NCBI GenBank assembly: GCA_035560415.1
Contig: DATMZG010000118.1
Coordinates: forward strand, 1-16,860
Direction: 5' to 3'
Origin: DATMXT01 sp035560415
GTDB taxonomy: Bacteria > Bacillota > Clostridia > Oscillospirales > Feifaniaceae
DNA length: 16,860 nt
Every line of letters begins with the position of its first letter. Position 1 is the stretch's first letter. This document shows, piece by piece, positions 13,692 to 16,860 of the stretch. The notes under the pieces were generated by a model, which was not told the DNA's origin, searched no databases, and saw only the letters and a list, made by a program, of their open reading frames with translations. The position numbers and the translations under genes were made by a program.

Positions 13692-14522
13692 ATGGTTGAT
13701 TTAAATCGCATTTTCACCGACTCCACTCCGGCCGCCGACGGCGTAGAGCCCAACATGTACGAGCTGGGCGTCCCTTCGGACGGGCTTTTGATGAACGCCG
13801 TCCTGCTGACCCCGGCGGGCAAGGGCCCCCATCCGCTTGTCGTCCTGCTGCACGGCTATCCCGGCAACGAGCGCAACCTGTTTGTCGGCGAGACCCTGCG
13901 CATGATCGGCTGCAGCGTGCTCTTTTTCCACTACCGCGGCGCCTGGGGCAGCCCCGGCAAGTTCTCGCTTGTGCATGTATTGCAGGACGCATCGGCCGCC
14001 ATCGACTACTTCAAGCGGGACGACATCGCAAAACAGTACGGCATTGACCGCGCCCGCATATTCGTCGTCGGCCAGAGCATGGGCGGCTTTGCCACCATTT
14101 TGACGCTGGCGGCGCGGGACGACCTGCGGGGCGCCGTCGCCATCGCCCCTTACGACTTTGCCGCGGCCTATGAGTTTGCCATGAGCGACCCTGCGGGAAT
14201 GGCTCAGCTTCGCGCCATGTCCGAAAACCCCTGCCCGCAGCTGGCCTATGTCCGCCCCGGCATCATGCAAGACGAGCTGGCGGAGCACGCCAAGGAGTGG
14301 CTCTTTGTTCGGCAGGCCGGAAAACTGTCCGGCAAGCAGCTCCTCGTCGTCGGTTTCAATCAGGATGAGGCGTCAGTGCCGGCCCTCCACTTCGAGCCGC
14401 TGGCCGCCGCCTACAAGGGCAACAACTTCACGCTGCTGCGCATGGACGGCGACCACAGCTACTGCGGAAAGAAAATGGCGGTGGCCCGGGCCGTCTGCGA
14501 GTGGGTCGCAGCAAGGGTATAA
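13692..14522 (+). CDS. Alpha/beta hydrolase, paralogue 2
   Basis: This 276-residue protein is a second cytoplasmic alpha/beta hydrolase and a clear paralogue of the preceding one, with HGYPGNERN (54-62), nucleophile elbow GQSMGG (Ser129), Asp225 in FNQD and His255 in GDHSYC. The elbow carries Gln instead of the His seen before Ser in paralogue 1. The region between the core and the acid (about 160-210) differs most, which is the cap/lid area and suggests a different substrate preference. Start: AAGGAGG at 13675-13681, ten bases upstream, slightly long. It is separated from paralogue 1 by 174 bases of hairpins and possible promoters, so the two are probably regulated separately. There is no signal peptide. 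Confidence 0.87.
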   Translation: MVDLNRIFTDSTPAADGVEPNMYELGVPSDGLLMNAVLLTPAGKGPHPLVVLLHGYPGNERNLFVGETLRMIGCSVLFFHYRGAWGSPGKFSLVHVLQDASAAIDYFKRDDIAKQYGIDRARIFVVGQSMGGFATILTLAARDDLRGAVAIAPYDFAAAYEFAMSDPAGMAQLRAMSENPCPQLAYVRPGIMQDELAEHAKEWLFVRQAGKLSGKQLLVVGFNQDEASVPALHFEPLAAAYKGNNFTLLRMDGDHSYCGKKMAVARAVCEWVAARV

Positions 14523-14544
14523 ATGCGGTCTTTTTGATAAAATC

Positions 14545-14576
14545 AGGGTCCTCCCCTTTGTGGGAGGACTCTTTTT
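14545..14576 (+). terminator. Rho-independent terminator after hydrolase paralogue 2
   Basis: GTCCTCCC (14548-14555) pairs with GGGAGGAC (14562-14569) around loop CTTTGT. The stem can extend by three pairs (one G-U) to 14545-14572, and the run TCTTTTT follows directly. Confidence 0.93.
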
Positions 14577-14660
14577 GTGCGCATCCTTGACAGAATTCGC
14601 CCGTTATCGCGGTTTTTCCGGGTGTATTATAGCTATTATATCTAAATTTTCGCCACTTTC

Positions 14661-14699
14661 TTTGTGTCTCGTCATCTAAAATGATGAGAACATCACAAA
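14661..14699. promoter_or_regulatory. Long imperfect inverted repeat upstream of the reductase promoter
   Basis: CTCGTCAT (14668-14675) pairs with ATGATGAG (14681-14688), one pair being G-U as RNA, around CTAAA. T-A then extends it by one pair, and TTTGTG (14661-14666) pairs with CACAAA (14694-14699) across a four-base bulge. No T-run follows, so it is not a terminator. Its centre is about 63 bases before the predicted transcription start, a typical activator position. Confidence 0.5.
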
Positions 14700-14705
14700 A
14701 ACTTA

Positions 14706-14734
14706 TTGGATTTGTCCGGAAGTTCAGGTATAAT
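14706..14734 (+). promoter_or_regulatory. Promoter of the flavin reductase gene
   Basis: TTGGAT (14706-14711) and a perfect TATAAT (14729-14734) are separated by 17 bases; the predicted start is near 14741. The weak -35 box is consistent with dependence on an activator. Confidence 0.75.
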
Positions 14735-14742
14735 GAAACAAA

Positions 14743-14756
14743 GGTCAGTTGTGACC
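14743..14756 (+). promoter_or_regulatory. Palindrome at the transcription start of the reductase gene (candidate operator)
   Basis: GGTCA and TGACC are perfect inverted repeats around GTTG, covering about +3 to +16 of the predicted transcript. This position suits a repressor. The binding protein is unknown. Confidence 0.5.
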
Positions 14757-14781
14757 AAATTATGTTACAGGAGGTACATAC

Positions 14782-16704
14782 ATGCGTAAGTCACTTGCAC
14801 TCCTTGTGGCGCTTTGCCTCATGCTCGGCATGTTTGCCGGCTGCACCACGTCGACCGGCGGCGGCGCCGCATACAAGGCCGGCGAGTACACGGCCTCCGC
14901 CAAAGGAATGGGCGGCGACGTCACCCTGAAAGGGGTCTTCTCCGACAACGCCATCGACGCCATTGAGGTCGTCTCGCAAAACGAGACTCCCGGAGTCAGC
15001 GACCCCGCCTTTAAGCTGATTGACCTCATTGTGGCCAACCAGTCCCTCGGCGTGGACACCGTCGCGGGCTGCACCATCTCCTCGACCGCCATCATCACGG
15101 CGGTGACCGACCTCGTGACCCAGGCCGGCGGCGACGTCGAGGCCCTCAAGAAGGTGCCGATTGACAAGACCGCGCTCGACGCCAGCTATGAGGCCGACAT
15201 CGTCGTCCTCGGCGCCGGCGGCGCCGGCATGGCGGCGGCCGTGACCGCGAGCGAACTCGGCAAGAAGGTCGTCGTCATTGAGGCCTCTTCCGCAATGGGC
15301 GGCAACACCATCATGTCGGGCGGCGCCCTCAACGCCAGCAACGACGACTATGTCCCCGAGACCAAAATGTCTTCGGCCTACGCCGCCACCATTGACGCGG
15401 TGCTGGCCGAGGAACCCAAGAACGACGACCACGCGGCGCTGCTCGCGGCGGTCAAGGCCGAGTACGACGCCTACAAGACCTCCGGAAGCGACGCCGTCTT
15501 CGACTCGGTCAACTGGCACATTCTCCAGACCTGGCGCGGCGGCGACTACGAGGGCGACCTCGCGCTTGTGAAAATCCTCTGCACCAACATTTGGGACGGC
15601 GTGGAGTGGCTGGGAGGCATGGGCATGGAGTACCTGCCCGGCGAGTTCACCGTGACGGGCGGGCTCTGGCCCCGCGCCCACAAGCCGGCCGAGCCTGTCG
15701 GCACCGGCTTCTTTAAGACCTACGGCGCCTATGTCGACGCCCACGACAACATCACGATGGTCTACAACACCCGCGCCACCGAACTCATCGTCGAGGACGG
15801 CAAAGTGGTCGGCGCCACCTGCGAGGGCCCTGAGGGCTCGACCGTCACCGCCAAGGGCGCTGCCGTGGTGCTGGCCACCGGCGGATTCTCCCGCAACGTC
15901 GAAATGCGCCAGCAGTACAACGCCGAGGTAGGCAAGTGGCCGAGCCTTGACGCCGCTGTGCTCTCGACCAACGCCGTCACCAACGACGGCCACGGCATTG
16001 AGATGGCGCAGACCGTCGGCGCGGCCCTGACCCAGATGGGCAACATTCAGCTGCTGCCGCTGGGCGACCCCGTGACCGGCGCCCTGGCCGGCAACATTGA
16101 GCACGACGTCGAGACCCGCATTTTCGTCAACAAGGAGGGTGAGCGCTTTGTCAACGAGGGCGGACGCCGCGATGACATGACGCTGGGCCTCATCGACCAG
16201 CCCGACAAGACCATGTTCATCGTCATGGACAGCGACACCTATCCGACCGGCGACGAGGTCAACAACTTCGGCGAGACCGCCAACCAGCTGGTCGAGGCCG
16301 GCCGCGCCTACAAGGCCGACACCGTCGCCGGGCTCGCCGAAAAGATGGGCGTGCCGGCCGACGCGCTTCAGGCGGCTCTTGACGACTTCAACAGCTATTG
16401 CGCGGGCGGCGCAAACGCCGGCAAGGCCGACGCCTTTGGCCGCACCCTCTTCTCCACCCCGATTGACACCGCGCCCTTCTACGCCGCGGCCCGCGTGCCC
16501 ACCGTGCACCACACAATGGGCGGCGTCGTCATCGACGCCGAGTGCCATGTGTTAAATGAGGCAGGCGCCCCCATTCCGGGTCTCTACGCCGCGGGCGAAG
16601 TGACCGGCGGAATCCACGGCGCCAACCGCCTTGGCGGAAACGCCCTGGCCGACACCGTCGTCTTCGGACGCATCGCAGGCACAAGCGCTGCCGGGGGCAA
16701 ATAA
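14782..16704 (+). CDS. Exported FMN/FAD-dependent reductase of the fumarate/urocanate reductase family
   Basis: This 640-residue lipoprotein is a haem-free extracellular reductase. The signal peptide ends in lipobox FAGC (Cys21). An FMN-binding domain (about 33-115) follows. Its flavinylation motif reads DTVAGCT, a variant of the usual D-x-x-S-G-A-T, with Thr98 as the probable covalent FMN site for an ApbE-type transferase. The FAD domain starts with VVLGAGGAGMAAAV (141-154) and Glu167. Compared by memory with Shewanella fumarate reductase FccA, the acid-base Arg463 (FVNEGGRRD), His576/577 (VHHTMGG) and Arg616 (GANRLGG) are kept. The segment matching IQAHPT reads IQLLPL, so the substrate-binding His is replaced by Leu425. 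The acceptor may therefore be an enoate other than fumarate. Start: AGGAGG at 14769-14774. No CXXCH haem motif and no partner dehydrogenase gene are in the window; electrons presumably come from a membrane flavin-transfer system encoded elsewhere. Confidence 0.93.
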   Translation: MRKSLALLVALCLMLGMFAGCTTSTGGGAAYKAGEYTASAKGMGGDVTLKGVFSDNAIDAIEVVSQNETPGVSDPAFKLIDLIVANQSLGVDTVAGCTISSTAIITAVTDLVTQAGGDVEALKKVPIDKTALDASYEADIVVLGAGGAGMAAAVTASELGKKVVVIEASSAMGGNTIMSGGALNASNDDYVPETKMSSAYAATIDAVLAEEPKNDDHAALLAAVKAEYDAYKTSGSDAVFDSVNWHILQTWRGGDYEGDLALVKILCTNIWDGVEWLGGMGMEYLPGEFTVTGGLWPRAHKPAEPVGTGFFKTYGAYVDAHDNITMVYNTRATELIVEDGKVVGATCEGPEGSTVTAKGAAVVLATGGFSRNVEMRQQYNAEVGKWPSLDAAVLSTNAVTNDGHGIEMAQTVGAALTQMGNIQLLPLGDPVTGALAGNIEHDVETRIFVNKEGERFVNEGGRRDDMTLGLIDQPDKTMFIVMDSDTYPTGDEVNNFGETANQLVEAGRAYKADTVAGLAEKMGVPADALQAALDDFNSYCAGGANAGKADAFGRTLFSTPIDTAPFYAAARVPTVHHTMGGVVIDAECHVLNEAGAPIPGLYAAGEVTGGIHGANRLGGNALADTVVFGRIAGTSAAGGK

Positions 16705-16725
16705 GGCCGATTTCCCATGACTTAA

Positions 16726-16753
16726 AAGCGCCCCCGCAAATGCGGGGGCGCTT
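16726..16753. terminator. Probable terminator after the reductase gene
   Basis: A 12-bp GC-rich stem (AAGCGCCCCCGC, 16726-16737, with 16742-16753) closes loop AAAT. The T-run on the plus strand is short (CTTCAG), so it may be weak or need Rho or pausing. Just after it AAAACC (16765-16770) can pair with GGTTTT (16775-16780). Confidence 0.7.
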
Positions 16754-16802
16754 CAGAGTGTCGAAAAACCTGCGGGTTTTCCGCCAAGCAATCGGTGCCC
16801 TT

Positions 16803-16840
16803 CCCGCGCGAAATGAATTCGCGCTCGCGGGCAGCATATG
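16803..16840. repeat. Hairpin element, copy B of a candidate dispersed repeat
   Basis: CCCGCG (16803-16808) pairs with CGCGGG (16826-16831), and inside it CGAA (16809-16812) pairs with TTCG (16818-16821). GCATATG follows at 16834-16840, then a T-rich stretch to the window end. The design matches the element at 13578-13615. No gene is supportable in 16705-16860. Confidence 0.5.
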
Positions 16841-16860
16841 ATGGCCTTATTTTTTTAAAT

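Noticed and set aside
14587..14592. A perfect TTGACA box after the hydrolase terminator
   Set aside because: There is no acceptable -10 box 16-18 bases downstream, so it is probably not a promoter by itself.
14791..16548. A 585-codon open frame on the minus strand inside the reductase gene
   Set aside because: It is a shadow of the GC-rich coding frame on the plus strand, has no ribosome site or recognisable domain, and the plus-strand frame has a complete domain set and a perfect ribosome site.
14782..16704. Flavocytochrome c (haem-containing) fumarate reductase
   Set aside because: No CXXCH haem-binding motif is present in the protein; the N-terminal part is an FMN-binding domain instead.

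Overview
The window looks like chromosomal DNA from a GC-rich, low-oxygen member of the Clostridia (Bacillota), perhaps Oscillospirales-like. That placement is an inference. It rests on a DnaD-type protein paired with a DnaC-type loader, strong AGGAGG ribosome-binding sites, SigA-type promoters in AT-rich gaps, lipoprotein signal peptides, a single-chain pyruvate carboxylase, and a haem-free flavin reductase anchored as a lipoprotein. I see no rRNA, tRNA, CRISPR array, transposase or phage gene. Genes are tightly packed with clear terminators.

Region 1 (1-3205, plus strand) is a metal/cluster-handling block. An ArsR-type repressor is followed by two half-size UPF0718-type permease genes. A second transcription unit then encodes a DUF134 DNA-binding protein, an Mrp/NBP35 ATPase and a NifX-like cluster-binding protein, with overlapping genes. 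The second unit starts at a promoter embedded in a perfect 17-bp inverted repeat. Four of the six proteins carry Cys- or Cys/His-rich tails.

Region 2 (3217-7601) is a biotin pair. Pyruvate carboxylase (minus) and a biotin-protein ligase lacking the DNA-binding domain (plus) are transcribed divergently from back-to-back promoters. The ligase presumably biotinylates the carboxylase.

Region 3 (7617-10792) holds a lone amino-acid-type substrate-binding lipoprotein (minus) with no transporter genes beside it, then a DnaD-DnaC helicase-loading pair (plus).

Region 4 (10839-14576) holds a secreted, helix-rich TolC-like protein (minus), a small membrane/zinc-ribbon protein of unknown role, and two tandem paralogous alpha/beta hydrolases. 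The hydrolases are separated by a gap with hairpins and two possible promoters.

Region 5 (14577-16860) holds an exported FMN/FAD reductase of the fumarate/urocanate reductase family. It keeps the catalytic arginines and the His pair but apparently lacks one substrate-binding His, so its electron acceptor may not be fumarate. Its promoter is flanked by two dyads. A hairpin element at the window end resembles one between the hydrolase genes and may be a dispersed structured repeat.

The best leads for something undescribed are the DUF134/Mrp/NifX operon with its palindromic operator, the altered active site and regulatory dyads of the reductase, and the paired hairpin repeat.
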